Positions 50,184 through 58,837 of a DNA stretch of 64,000 bases are shown piece after piece. Numbering within the stretch: position 1 is the stretch's first letter; each line of letters opens with the position of its first letter. The position numbers were made by a program, and so were the translations under genes. Below the pieces are notes generated by a model that worked only from the letters and a program-made list of their open reading frames with translations, did not search any database and was not told where the DNA came from. This stretch comes from an uncultured Butyrivibrio sp. (lineage in GTDB: Bacteria; Bacillota; Clostridia; Lachnospirales; Lachnospiraceae): NCBI GenBank assembly GCA_946536145.1, contig CAMNEA010000001.1, positions 1-64,000 of the forward strand, in the 5' to 3' direction.

Positions 50184-51455
50184 ATGGAACTTAAGCCCTT
50201 TGAGAAAAAACTTTATCTTGCATCACCAACAATGCATGGCGATGAACTGAAATTCATGCAGGAGGCCTATGAGACCAACTGGATGTCAACAGTAGGCGCC
50301 AATATAAACGAATCTGAGAAAATGGTTGCGGAAAAGATCGGATGCAGAGACGCTGTTGCGCTCTCGTCAGGAACTGCCGCTCTTCATCTGGCTATCAGGC
50401 TCGCGGGTGAGCGTCTCTACGGTCAGCCAAAGGTTGCGCACGGGTGCCTTGAGGGCAAAAGAGTATTCTGCGCAGACATGACTTTTGATGCCACGGTGAA
50501 TCCCGTTGCCTATGAGGGCGGAGAGGCAGTTTTTATTGATACTGAAGAGGACACCTGGAATATGGATCCGGTGGCACTTGAGAAGGCCTTTGATATATAC
50601 CCGGATGTTAAGCTGGTTGTGATCGCGCACCTCTACGGGACACCCGGCAAGATGGATGAGATAAGGGATATCTGCGACAGACACGGCGCGCTTATTGTTG
50701 AGGATGCGGCCGAATCCTTCGGGGCTTCCTACAGGGGCAGGCAGACAGGTATTTTCGGAGACTACGGGATAATCTCTTTTAACGGCAACAAGATCATAAC
50801 AGGATCCGCCGGAGGGATGTTCCTTACAGACAACGTTGAGGATGCGCACAGGATTCGCAAGTGGTCAACCCAGTCAAGAGAGGATGCCTCCTGGTATCAG
50901 CATGAGGAGTTAGGATTCAACTACAGGATGAGCAATGTGGTGGCAGGCGTCGTGAGGGGACAGATGCCGTATCTTGAGGAGCACATAGCCCAGAAAAAAG
51001 CAATCTATATGCGCTACAAGGAAGGTTTTAAAGACCTGCCGGTTTCGATGAATCCTTATGATGAGGCAAATTCAGAGCCCAACTTCTGGCTGTCCTGCAT
51101 GATCATTGACAGGGATGCAATGTGCAGACAGGTGCGAGGTGAGAAGGACGCTCTCTACGAGGCTGAGCCCGGCAAGAGCTGCCCCACACAGATACTTGAG
51201 ACCATCGCCAAATACAATGCTGAGGGGCGCCCTATATGGAAGCCTATGCATATGCAGCCCATATACAGGATGAATCCGTTTATTACAAAGAGCGGAAACG
51301 GCAGGGCAAGGAGCAATGCCTACATAAAAGAGCAGGGCATTACAGACGTGGGAGCCGATATATTTGAGAGAGGTCTTTGCCTTCCAAGTGACAACAAGAT
51401 GACTCCTGATCAGCAGGATATGATCATTGAGATTATAAAGAGATGCTTCGCATAA
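50184..51455 (+). CDS. UDP-4-amino sugar aminotransferase (PglE-like)
   Basis: PLP-dependent DegT/DnrJ family enzyme. It follows a PglF-type dehydratase, so it probably makes UDP-4-amino-4,6-dideoxy-GlcNAc. Motifs: NWMSTVGANINESE, ALSSGTAALHLAIRL, VEDAAESFGASYRGRQTG and the PLP lysine at Lys203 in NGNKIITGSAGG. The insertion near residues 70-80 (LYGQPKVAHGCLEGKRV) is found in this PglE-like group. 423 aa from ATG 50184; the track's GTG at 50175 lies inside the ribosome site AAGGAAGTG. Confidence 0.85.
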   Translation: MELKPFEKKLYLASPTMHGDELKFMQEAYETNWMSTVGANINESEKMVAEKIGCRDAVALSSGTAALHLAIRLAGERLYGQPKVAHGCLEGKRVFCADMTFDATVNPVAYEGGEAVFIDTEEDTWNMDPVALEKAFDIYPDVKLVVIAHLYGTPGKMDEIRDICDRHGALIVEDAAESFGASYRGRQTGIFGDYGIISFNGNKIITGSAGGMFLTDNVEDAHRIRKWSTQSREDASWYQHEELGFNYRMSNVVAGVVRGQMPYLEEHIAQKKAIYMRYKEGFKDLPVSMNPYDEANSEPNFWLSCMIIDRDAMCRQVRGEKDALYEAEPGKSCPTQILETIAKYNAEGRPIWKPMHMQPIYRMNPFITKSGNGRARSNAYIKEQGITDVGADIFERGLCLPSDNKMTPDQQDMIIEIIKRCFA

Positions 51456-51456
51456 T

Positions 51457-52110
51457 ATGAAAAATACATTTTACGCCAAATATATAAAGAGAGTACTGGA
51501 TATCCTGATAGCGCTTGTGATAATCGTTCTCTTTTCCTGGCTGTATATTATCCTGGCCATACTGGTTCGGGTAAAGCTCGGAAGCCCCATTCTGTTCAGG
51601 CAGCCAAGACCCGGAAGGGGAGAGAAGATCTTTGATATGTACAAGTTCAGGACCATGACCGATGAACGGGACAGTGAGGGCAGGCTCCTTCCGGACAGCA
51701 AGAGACTGACCGGCTTTGGTAAGCTCCTGAGAAAGACCAGTCTCGACGAGCTTCCGGAGATCTTCTGCATACTAAAGGGAGATATGAGCTTTATAGGTCC
51801 GAGGCCACTGCTTGTTGAATATCTTCCCTATTACACTGAGAGGGAGAAACTTCGCCACACTGTAAGGCCGGGACTTACCGGACTTGCCCAGGCAAGTGGG
51901 CGCAACACCGTGGACTGGGACACGAGGTTCGAGCTCGATGCGACATATGTTGAGAACCTGAGCTTTCTCATGGATCTCAAGGTTATCGGCATGACCTTTA
52001 AGACAGTATTTGGCCACACCGAACAGGTCGCAGAAGATACCAACAAGGTAGAGGGCAACTTTGCGCAGATAAGACAGGAGAGGCTTGATAGGACAGGCAG
52101 ACTTAAATGA
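51457..52110 (+). CDS. small phosphoglycosyl transferase (PglC-like)
   Basis: Monotopic enzyme that moves a phospho-sugar to undecaprenyl phosphate. 217 aa with a re-entrant N-terminal helix (KRVLDILIALVIIVLFSWLY, residues 11-30), then PRPGRGEKIFDMYKFRTMT and the catalytic Asp97-Glu98 dyad in TSLDELPEIFCILKGDMSFIG. GLTGLAQASGRNTVDW is the typical C-terminal part. It lacks the polytopic domain of the other initiating enzyme at 22522. It starts 1 bp after the aminotransferase stop. The substrate is probably the bacillosamine-type sugar made just upstream. Confidence 0.9.
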   Translation: MKNTFYAKYIKRVLDILIALVIIVLFSWLYIILAILVRVKLGSPILFRQPRPGRGEKIFDMYKFRTMTDERDSEGRLLPDSKRLTGFGKLLRKTSLDELPEIFCILKGDMSFIGPRPLLVEYLPYYTEREKLRHTVRPGLTGLAQASGRNTVDWDTRFELDATYVENLSFLMDLKVIGMTFKTVFGHTEQVAEDTNKVEGNFAQIRQERLDRTGRLK

Positions 52111-52125
52111 AAAGGAGGGTAGTCA

Positions 52126-53109
52126 ATGTCAACTAATATTCTGATACTTAGTGCCGGAACAAGGAACAAGGTAGTTCAATATTTCAAAAGGGAAATGGCC
52201 GGAAAGGTAATTGCAACTGACTGTTCCGACCTTGGCCCCGCAGTATATGATGCCGACAAGGCTGAGATGGTATCACGAATCGACGCCCCCGGCTATATTG
52301 ATGAGATCATAAGGATCTGCAAAAAGGAAAAGGTAAGCGGTGTCTTTAGTCTTATTGACCCGGAGCTGTCGCTTCTTGCAAAAAACGCGGACAGGTTCAC
52401 ATCTATTGGCGTTACTCCGATCGTCTCATCTTATGAGCTGTGCGAGACGAGTCTTGACAAGTTCAGAATGTACGACATGCTCTGCAAGCTCGGAATTCCG
52501 ACTGCCAGATGCTATCCTTCAATTGACATATTTGAGGCCTCAAGACAGGCTGGGGAGACAGACTTTCCTGTATTTGTGAAGCCTCAGAAGGGAAGCGCCT
52601 CCATCAATATCAACGAAGTCAGATCCAGGGAGATGCTGACAGCTCTTTTCCATGACTTCGACGGACTTATGATACAGGACTACATGCATGGTCAGGAGTA
52701 CGGCGCTGACGTCTACATAGATATGATATCCGGAAAATGCGTCTCGATATTCCTCAAGAAAAAGATCAAGATGAGGGCGGGTGAGACTGACAAGTCCGTT
52801 TCCTGCAGGAACGACAACCTCTTTAAGCAGCTCGCAACCTTCGTTGAGACCGTGGGCTACAGAGGGATGATCGATATTGACCTGTTCTACAATGAGGATG
52901 AGGACACCTGGTATCTGTCCGAGGTCAATCCGAGATTTGGCGGCGGCTACCCGCACGCCTATGAGTGCGGAGTCAACTTCCCCAAATTTATAATAAACAA
53001 CCTCGAGGGCAGAGAGAACCCGGTGAGTATAGGAGACTACAGGGACGGAATCTATATGATGAAGTACAACGAGCTTAAGGTTATGCCTGAGGAGAGTCTT
53101 GCGGAATGA
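52126..53109 (+). CDS. ATP-grasp ligase of glycan clusters
   Basis: 327 aa ATP-grasp protein, carbamoyl-phosphate-synthase-like fold. N-terminal ILSAGTRNKVVQYFKRE domain, then the ATP-binding FPVFVKPQKGSASININEV (about residues 145-165) and QDYMHGQEYGADVYI, and the metal-binding end MIDIDLFYNEDEDTWYLSEVNPRFGGGYPH. Such enzymes form an acyl-phosphate and attach it to an amine. No PglD acetyltransferase is present in the pglF-pglE-pglC block, so this enzyme may acylate the 4-amino sugar with an amino acid or other acid. The strong AAGGAGGG site precedes the ATG. Confidence 0.8.
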   Translation: MSTNILILSAGTRNKVVQYFKREMAGKVIATDCSDLGPAVYDADKAEMVSRIDAPGYIDEIIRICKKEKVSGVFSLIDPELSLLAKNADRFTSIGVTPIVSSYELCETSLDKFRMYDMLCKLGIPTARCYPSIDIFEASRQAGETDFPVFVKPQKGSASININEVRSREMLTALFHDFDGLMIQDYMHGQEYGADVYIDMISGKCVSIFLKKKIKMRAGETDKSVSCRNDNLFKQLATFVETVGYRGMIDIDLFYNEDEDTWYLSEVNPRFGGGYPHAYECGVNFPKFIINNLEGRENPVSIGDYRDGIYMMKYNELKVMPEESLAE

Positions 53110-54209
53110 AAAAAGCACTGATACTTGCCAACTCATCCAGCGGCCTCTATGATTTTCGGAATGAACTTCTTACCGGCCTTATGGATGAGGGCTTTGAAGT
53201 GGTGATAAGCCTTCCTGATGACATGAAGGTAAGAGAGCTGAAAGAAGAGGGCTGCAGGGTAATACATACCGAGATCAACAGACGCGGAGTCAATCCTGTT
53301 CAGGATATGGCTCTGTTTGGCGCTTATAAGAAACTGCTTAAAAGCGTTAGGCCGGACATAGTCATCACCTACACGATCAAGCCCAACATCTATGGAGGAT
53401 TTGCCTGCAGGATGCTCAGAATCCCCTATATATCGACAATCACGGGACTGGGTTCAACTTTTGAGAGGGGCGGCGTGCTCCTTAAACTGATCGTATTCAT
53501 GTACAGAACATCGCTTAAGGCCTGCCGATGCCTCTTTTTCCAGAATGAAGAAAACAGGAAGATCTTTGAGCAGCATGGCATCAGGGGAATGAAGGCCGTC
53601 ACGGTGAGCGGCTCAGGCGTGAACCTTGAAAAGCACAGGTTTGAGCCTTACCCCGGGCATAGGGGAGACATCACAAGGTTCCTGTATATAGGGCGCCTTA
53701 TGAAGGAGAAGGGGACAGAGGAACTTCTCTACTGCGCGAAAAAGGCTCACGATAAATACGGCGACAGAGTCTCGTTTGCAGCCGTCGGATACTCTGAGGA
53801 GGACTTTGAGGAGCAGGTAAAAGAGGCCGAGAGCCAGGGCTATTTTAAGACAATTCCCTATCAGAAGGACATCCATCCCTATATAAAAGAGGCCGATGCG
53901 GTAGTTCATCCGTCCTACCATGAGGGAATGAGCAACGTGATCATGGAGGCGGCATCAACCGGGAGACCTGTGATCACCTGTGACATAAGCGGCTGCAGAG
54001 AAATAGTTCAAAAGGATGTGTCGGGATTTCTGTGCAGACCCAGGTCAAAGGAGTCGCTCTATGAGGCCATCGAGAGGTTTGTCGAGCTTCCAAAGGATGC
54101 CCGTGCGGGGATGGGAAAGGCTGCCAGAGCGTACGTTGAGCAGAAATTTGACAGGCGTAGTATAATACATACGTATATTAGTGAGATAAAAGCGATAGTT
54201 AAAGACTGA
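53106..54209 (+). CDS. GT-B glycosyltransferase (family 4, PglA-like)
   Basis: 367 aa. N-terminal ALILANSSSGLYDFRNELL, then TEINRRGVNPVQDMALF and YISTITGLGSTFERGG, close in layout to PglA-type GalNAc transferases (the NP and GLGS landmarks). C-terminal FLYIGRLMKEKGTEELL and HPSYHEGMSNVIMEAASTGRP form the donor site. Overlaps the ATP-grasp gene by 4 nt. It may add the second sugar, for example GalNAc made by the downstream epimerase. Confidence 0.8.
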   Translation: MKKALILANSSSGLYDFRNELLTGLMDEGFEVVISLPDDMKVRELKEEGCRVIHTEINRRGVNPVQDMALFGAYKKLLKSVRPDIVITYTIKPNIYGGFACRMLRIPYISTITGLGSTFERGGVLLKLIVFMYRTSLKACRCLFFQNEENRKIFEQHGIRGMKAVTVSGSGVNLEKHRFEPYPGHRGDITRFLYIGRLMKEKGTEELLYCAKKAHDKYGDRVSFAAVGYSEEDFEEQVKEAESQGYFKTIPYQKDIHPYIKEADAVVHPSYHEGMSNVIMEAASTGRPVITCDISGCREIVQKDVSGFLCRPRSKESLYEAIERFVELPKDARAGMGKAARAYVEQKFDRRSIIHTYISEIKAIVKD

Positions 54210-54245
54210 GGGATAAATCCCATTCATGATTTGGAGGAAATTTTA

Positions 54246-55562
54246 ATGGATCTTTATGAGAAGCTCCTTGCCGGAGAAGAAAAGCTTTCCCTTGTGGGAC
54301 TTGGTTATGTCGGAATGCCGATAGCGGTTGCCTATGCCAAAAAGATTAAGGTTGTGGGCTATGACTTCAATGCACAGAAGGTTGAACTTTACAAAAAGGG
54401 GATAGACCCCACAAGAGAAGTCGGCGACGACGCGATAAAAGAGACAACGGTTGAGTTCACCGCAGACCCTGAGAAACTGCGTGAGTGCAAGTTCCATGTT
54501 GTTGCTGTTCCGACACCGGTCAACGATGACCACACGCCGGATCTTACACCTGTTGAGGGAGCAAGCCACACACTCGGCAAGTACCTGACAAAGGGATCAA
54601 TAGTTGTGTACGAGTCCACTGTATATCCGGGAGTTACCGAGGATATCTGCGTGCCGATACTTGAGCAGGAATCGGGACTTAAGTGCGGCGTGGACTTCAA
54701 GATCGGATATTCTCCTGAGCGTATCAACCCCGGCGACAAGGTTCACAGGCTTGATACCATCACCAAGATAGTATCCGGAATGGATGAGGAGACCCTTGAC
54801 ACTGTTGCGAAGGTCTACTCGCTTGTTGCGCTTGCAGGCGTATATAAGGCTCAGTCCATCAAGGTTGCCGAGGCTGCCAAGGTAATCGAGAACAGCCAGA
54901 GAGATATCAACATAGCCTTTATGAACGAGCTTTCAATGATCTTCCATAGAATGGGAATTGATACAAAGAGCGTACTTGAAGCTGCGGGCACCAAATGGAA
55001 TTTCCTTCACTTCTTCCCGGGGCTTGTAGGCGGACACTGCATCGGTGTTGACCCCTACTACCTCACCTACAAGGCAGAGGAGCTCGGATACCACTCGCAG
55101 ATCATACTTTCCGGAAGGCGCATCAATGACGACATGGGCAAGTATATTGCAGAGGCCTGTGTAAAGAGACTCATTGCCAACGATATCCCGGTCAAGAACG
55201 CGAAGGTTGCGATCCTTGGCTTTACCTTCAAGGAGAACTGCCCTGATACGAGAAATACTAAAGTAATCGATATATACAAAGAGCTTGGAGAGTATGGCAT
55301 CACTCCCGTTGTCGTTGATCCCCAGGCTGACTCTGATGAAGCCAGAAGGCTCTACGGAATAGAGTTCGATGATATATCTGCAGTTAAGGACATGGATGCA
55401 GTCATCATGGCAGTATCCCACAATGACTTTAAGGACTACACTCCTTCTGACATCGGGAAGTTCTTTAACCCTGCGCGCAAGACCAAGGTATTCCTTGACA
55501 TCAAGGGCCTCTATGACATGAACGATTATCAGGAGCCGGAATTTGACTACTGGCGACTATAA
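54246..55562 (+). CDS. UDP-N-acetyl sugar 6-dehydrogenase (WbpO/TviB-like)
   Basis: Oxidises a UDP-N-acetylhexosamine, probably UDP-GalNAc, to its uronic acid. LSLVGLGYVGMPIAVAYAKK is the NAD site, VAVPTPVNDD and YESTVYPGVTED follow, and the catalytic Cys265 lies in GGHCIGVDPYYL. C-terminal GFTFKENCPDTRNTKVIDI is typical. 438 aa from ATG 54246 behind GGAGG; the track's TTG at 54231 overlaps that site. A WbpP-like epimerase follows, as in the Vi antigen and Pseudomonas O6 clusters. Confidence 0.88.
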   Translation: MDLYEKLLAGEEKLSLVGLGYVGMPIAVAYAKKIKVVGYDFNAQKVELYKKGIDPTREVGDDAIKETTVEFTADPEKLRECKFHVVAVPTPVNDDHTPDLTPVEGASHTLGKYLTKGSIVVYESTVYPGVTEDICVPILEQESGLKCGVDFKIGYSPERINPGDKVHRLDTITKIVSGMDEETLDTVAKVYSLVALAGVYKAQSIKVAEAAKVIENSQRDINIAFMNELSMIFHRMGIDTKSVLEAAGTKWNFLHFFPGLVGGHCIGVDPYYLTYKAEELGYHSQIILSGRRINDDMGKYIAEACVKRLIANDIPVKNAKVAILGFTFKENCPDTRNTKVIDIYKELGEYGITPVVVDPQADSDEARRLYGIEFDDISAVKDMDAVIMAVSHNDFKDYTPSDIGKFFNPARKTKVFLDIKGLYDMNDYQEPEFDYWRL

Positions 55563-55591
55563 GGATTGCGAGAGCGTAAGCGGAGCAATCC
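55563..55591 (+). repeat. short hairpin between the dehydrogenase and epimerase genes
   Basis: GGATTGC pairs with GCAATCC around a 15-nt loop that contains CGTAAGCG. It sits 29 bp before the epimerase start and may adjust expression between the two genes. Small and possibly incidental. Confidence 0.4.
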
Positions 55592-55619
55592 GTATAGTTG
55601 TATTTTGAAAGGATTTATT

Positions 55620-56594
55620 ATGAGCTTTAAAGAATTAAAATTTCCGGAAGACTCTGTCTTCCTTGTCACCGGCGGAGCCGGCTTTATAGGATCCAACATA
55701 TGCGAGGCTCTTCTTGATATGGGATACACTGTGAGATGCCTGGACAATCTCTCAACAGGGCACATCGAGAACATTGAGCCTTTTATGGACAATCCGAAAT
55801 TTACCTTCCTGAAAGAGGATATAAGGGACTTTGACGCATGCCTTAAGGCTACCGAGAAAGTGACCTATGTTCTCAATGAAGCTGCCTGGGGAAGCGTTCC
55901 AAGGAGCATTGAGATGCCTCTTTTGTATGAGGAGATCAATATAAGAGGAACCCTCAACATGATGGAGGCTTCAAGGCAGAACGGCGTAAAGAAATTTATC
56001 TATGCCTCAAGTTCATCCGTCTACGGAGATTCCACCACTCTTCCCAAGAGAGAGGGACAGGAGGGCAATGTACTTTCGCCCTATGCTCTGACCAAGAAGA
56101 CTGACGAGGAGTACGGCAAGCTCTACAAGAGTCTGTACGGCCTCGACACCTATGGACTTAGATACTTCAATGTCTTTGGAAGAAGACAGGATCCCAATGG
56201 CGCCTATGCTGCTGTTATCCCCAAGTTCCTCAAGCAGCTCATGAACGGGGAGGTACCTACCATCAACGGAGACGGCAAACAGTCGAGAGACTTTACCTAT
56301 GTCGACAATGTTATCGAGGGGAATCTCAGGGCCTGCCTTGCGCCGTCAGAGGCGGCTGGTGAAGCCTACAACATAGGTGCAGGCGGAAGAGAATTTCTGA
56401 TCGATGTTTACCACCATCTGACAGACGCCCTCGGAATGGATGTGGAGCCGATATACGGACCTCCCAGAAAGGGCGATATCAGGGATTCAAATGCTGATAT
56501 CTCCAAGGCCAGAAAGAACCTTGGATACGATCCGTCCTATGACTTCAAGGCGGGAATAGAGCTTGCCATAGACTGGTACAAAAAGAACCTGTAA
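55620..56594 (+). CDS. UDP-GlcNAc C4-epimerase (WbpP/TviC-like)
   Basis: Interconverts UDP-GlcNAc and UDP-GalNAc. GGAGFIGSN near residues 17-25, the WbpP-family SVPRSIEMPLLYEEINIRGT near 91-110, and catalytic YALTKK (Y in LSPYALTKK). 324 aa from ATG 55620 behind GAAAGG; the track's start at 55566 lies within the upstream hairpin. With the preceding dehydrogenase it would supply UDP-GalNAc and UDP-GalNAcA. A GalE-like or other epimerase role is possible. Confidence 0.86.
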   Translation: MSFKELKFPEDSVFLVTGGAGFIGSNICEALLDMGYTVRCLDNLSTGHIENIEPFMDNPKFTFLKEDIRDFDACLKATEKVTYVLNEAAWGSVPRSIEMPLLYEEINIRGTLNMMEASRQNGVKKFIYASSSSVYGDSTTLPKREGQEGNVLSPYALTKKTDEEYGKLYKSLYGLDTYGLRYFNVFGRRQDPNGAYAAVIPKFLKQLMNGEVPTINGDGKQSRDFTYVDNVIEGNLRACLAPSEAAGEAYNIGAGGREFLIDVYHHLTDALGMDVEPIYGPPRKGDIRDSNADISKARKNLGYDPSYDFKAGIELAIDWYKKNL

Positions 56595-56607
56595 GGAATC
56601 ATTTGAT

Positions 56608-57345
56608 ATGCGCATTGCGATAAGAATGGATGATATAACTGCGGATATGGATTGGAAGAAGTTCCACAAGGTCAAGGAACTTCTGGATGCCCATGGGATC
56701 AGGCCTCTTATCGGCGTTGTGCCGGAAAACCGCGACAGGAAGCTGCATATAGAAAAGCCAAGAGAGGACTTCTGGGAGTATGTGCAGGGTCTTCAAAGAA
56801 GCGGCTGGACAATAGCAATGCACGGGTATAATCATCTCTATACCACAAGGGACGGAGGTCTTTTCCCCATAGGATCCAAGTCCGAATTTGCGGGGCTTTC
56901 GCTGCAGAGGCAACTGGAGATGATAAAGAAGGGAAAAGAGATCCTGAATGGCCATGGGATAACCACTGATATATTCATGGCTCCGTCGCACTCCTTTGAC
57001 AAAAACACGCTTATGGCGCTTAGGCAAAACGGCTTTGGCATCATAACGGATGGCTTCGGAACCCATCCCTACAGGGAAAGGGGAATGATCTTTTATCCGA
57101 TATCGCTTCAAAGAAGCAGGAGCCTTGAGGATAAAAGAGACGGTCTTGTGACCTTTGTATACCACGCTTCGACCATGGACGACAAGGACTTTGAGAAGCT
57201 TAAAGACCTTCTTTCTACAGGCAAGGTGGTATCCTATGACGCGTACAGGGACATGGATATAGGCAAAAGATGGTTTGGGGAGCGCGCTTTGCAGTATCTG
57301 CTCGCGATAGGGAAGAGAACTTTGGTATCAATGCGAAAGAGATGA
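56608..57345 (+). CDS. DUF2334 polysaccharide deacetylase-fold protein
   Basis: A NodB-homology (TIM-barrel) protein of 245 aa. RMDDITADM at residues 6-14 supplies the first acidic pair, MHGYNHLYTT near 72-81 the metal histidines, and APSHSFDKNTLMALR a later motif. No signal peptide, so it would act in the cytoplasm, perhaps on a sugar nucleotide or lipid-linked precursor. A second deacetylase-fold gene lies at 62096. Substrate unknown. Confidence 0.77.
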   Translation: MRIAIRMDDITADMDWKKFHKVKELLDAHGIRPLIGVVPENRDRKLHIEKPREDFWEYVQGLQRSGWTIAMHGYNHLYTTRDGGLFPIGSKSEFAGLSLQRQLEMIKKGKEILNGHGITTDIFMAPSHSFDKNTLMALRQNGFGIITDGFGTHPYRERGMIFYPISLQRSRSLEDKRDGLVTFVYHASTMDDKDFEKLKDLLSTGKVVSYDAYRDMDIGKRWFGERALQYLLAIGKRTLVSMRKR

Positions 57346-57368
57346 CAGACAGATAAAGGGAAGACCGT

Positions 57369-58823
57369 ATGGAAGAAAGCTACGGACAGATCCGTGTTCT
57401 CCACGTGCTTGGAGTGCTGGGTCTTGGCGGCGCAGAGTGCCGCATTATGGATCTATACAGAAACATGGATAGGGACAGGATACAGTTTGATTTTCTTGTT
57501 CATTATCCTGCTGACAAAACAGGAAAGAAGAGTCCGACCTCTGATGAACTGATGGCAGTTCGGGAGCCGGACTATTTTGATAATAGTGTACTTAAACTTG
57601 GGGGAAGGATATTCTGCCTCCCGAGGTTTACCGGGACAAATCTTGCAGCCTACAGGGCAGCGATAAAGAAGTTTTTTGACGATCATAAAGATGAGTGGAA
57701 GGTAGTGCAGGGACATATGACCAGTACTGCTTCGATCTACCTGCCTATTGCGAAAAAGGCGGGTGTCCCGATCTGCATCGCCCATGCAAGAAGCGCCGGG
57801 GTTGACAACGGGCTGAAGGGATTTGCTACGAAGATGCTGCGCTCATCCCTCAAAAGACCCGGGGTGACAGACTTTAATTTTGCCTGCTCAAGAGAAGCCG
57901 GAATATCGGTTTTTGGCCAGAACCAGCTTGACGCGGGGAGAGTTAAGATCATACCCAATGCGATTGACCTTGGACGATTTGCGTATAATGAGAAGATCAG
58001 GGAAAAGATAAGGCAGGAGCTTGGCGTAAGCAACGCACTGGTGATCGGCCATGTCGGTAGCTTTCGCTATGCCAAGAACCACGAGTTTCTGATCGAGGTC
58101 TTTTCGCAGCTCGTCAGACTCGTTGACAACGACGATCTCAATCAGTACAGTATGCTCCACGGTATGCGGATAAGGCTTCTGATGCTTGGAAAGGGACCTC
58201 TTCTTGATGAGATGAAAAAACTTGCGGAAAAGCTGCATGTGCGCGACAGATGTATCTTTGCGGGCAACAAGTCAAATGCAAGCGACTACTATCAGGCAAT
58301 GGATTATTTCTGTTTCCCTTCAAGATATGAGGGGCTCCCGGGGAGTGTTATAGAGGCACAGGCCGCCGGACTTCAGTGCCTTGTCTCTGACAGTGTGACA
58401 TCTGAAGTGAATGTAACGGAGCTTGTATCAATGAGGAGCATAAAGTCCGAGCCAAGGGACTGGGCGAGGAAGATCCTCGATGACCTTATGCTTTGGGAGG
58501 ACCATCAGACGGACGCTCTCGAAGAAGAGATAAGGCTCAATCGCACACTGACCCAGATCGCAGGTGAGCGAAGAGAGAGCATGTTTGAAAATGAAGACAC
58601 TCCCGATTTTGATGTCCTTGACGACGGATGGGGATTTGAGAAGGTAAATGTGGCTGATACTGAAAGGAGCCTGCCCAGGCAGGGGCGCAAGGCCATAGAA
58701 TTCTCTATAGGAGACAGATCGCAGAGCTCAGGCTATATAATCGGCAAGCTAAAGAGCGCGGGCTTTGATGTGAAGTCTCAGGCCAGGATGATGACACTGT
58801 TTTATGAAAGCGGAAGATTTTAA
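57369..58823 (+). CDS. GT-B glycosyltransferase (family 4, EpsF-like)
   Basis: 484 aa, longer than usual: the standard GT4 body ends near residue 395 and a charged tail of about 85 residues follows. VLHVLGVLGLGGAECRIMDL at the N terminus and FDFLVHYPAD are typical of EpsF-like enzymes; IGHVGSFRYAKNHEFLIEVF and FPSRYEGLPGSVIEAQAAGL are the donor half. A GGGAAG site precedes the ATG. The tail's role is unknown. Confidence 0.84.
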   Translation: MEESYGQIRVLHVLGVLGLGGAECRIMDLYRNMDRDRIQFDFLVHYPADKTGKKSPTSDELMAVREPDYFDNSVLKLGGRIFCLPRFTGTNLAAYRAAIKKFFDDHKDEWKVVQGHMTSTASIYLPIAKKAGVPICIAHARSAGVDNGLKGFATKMLRSSLKRPGVTDFNFACSREAGISVFGQNQLDAGRVKIIPNAIDLGRFAYNEKIREKIRQELGVSNALVIGHVGSFRYAKNHEFLIEVFSQLVRLVDNDDLNQYSMLHGMRIRLLMLGKGPLLDEMKKLAEKLHVRDRCIFAGNKSNASDYYQAMDYFCFPSRYEGLPGSVIEAQAAGLQCLVSDSVTSEVNVTELVSMRSIKSEPRDWARKILDDLMLWEDHQTDALEEEIRLNRTLTQIAGERRESMFENEDTPDFDVLDDGWGFEKVNVADTERSLPRQGRKAIEFSIGDRSQSSGYIIGKLKSAGFDVKSQARMMTLFYESGRF

Positions 58824-58837
58824 GAGACGGGTAATTG

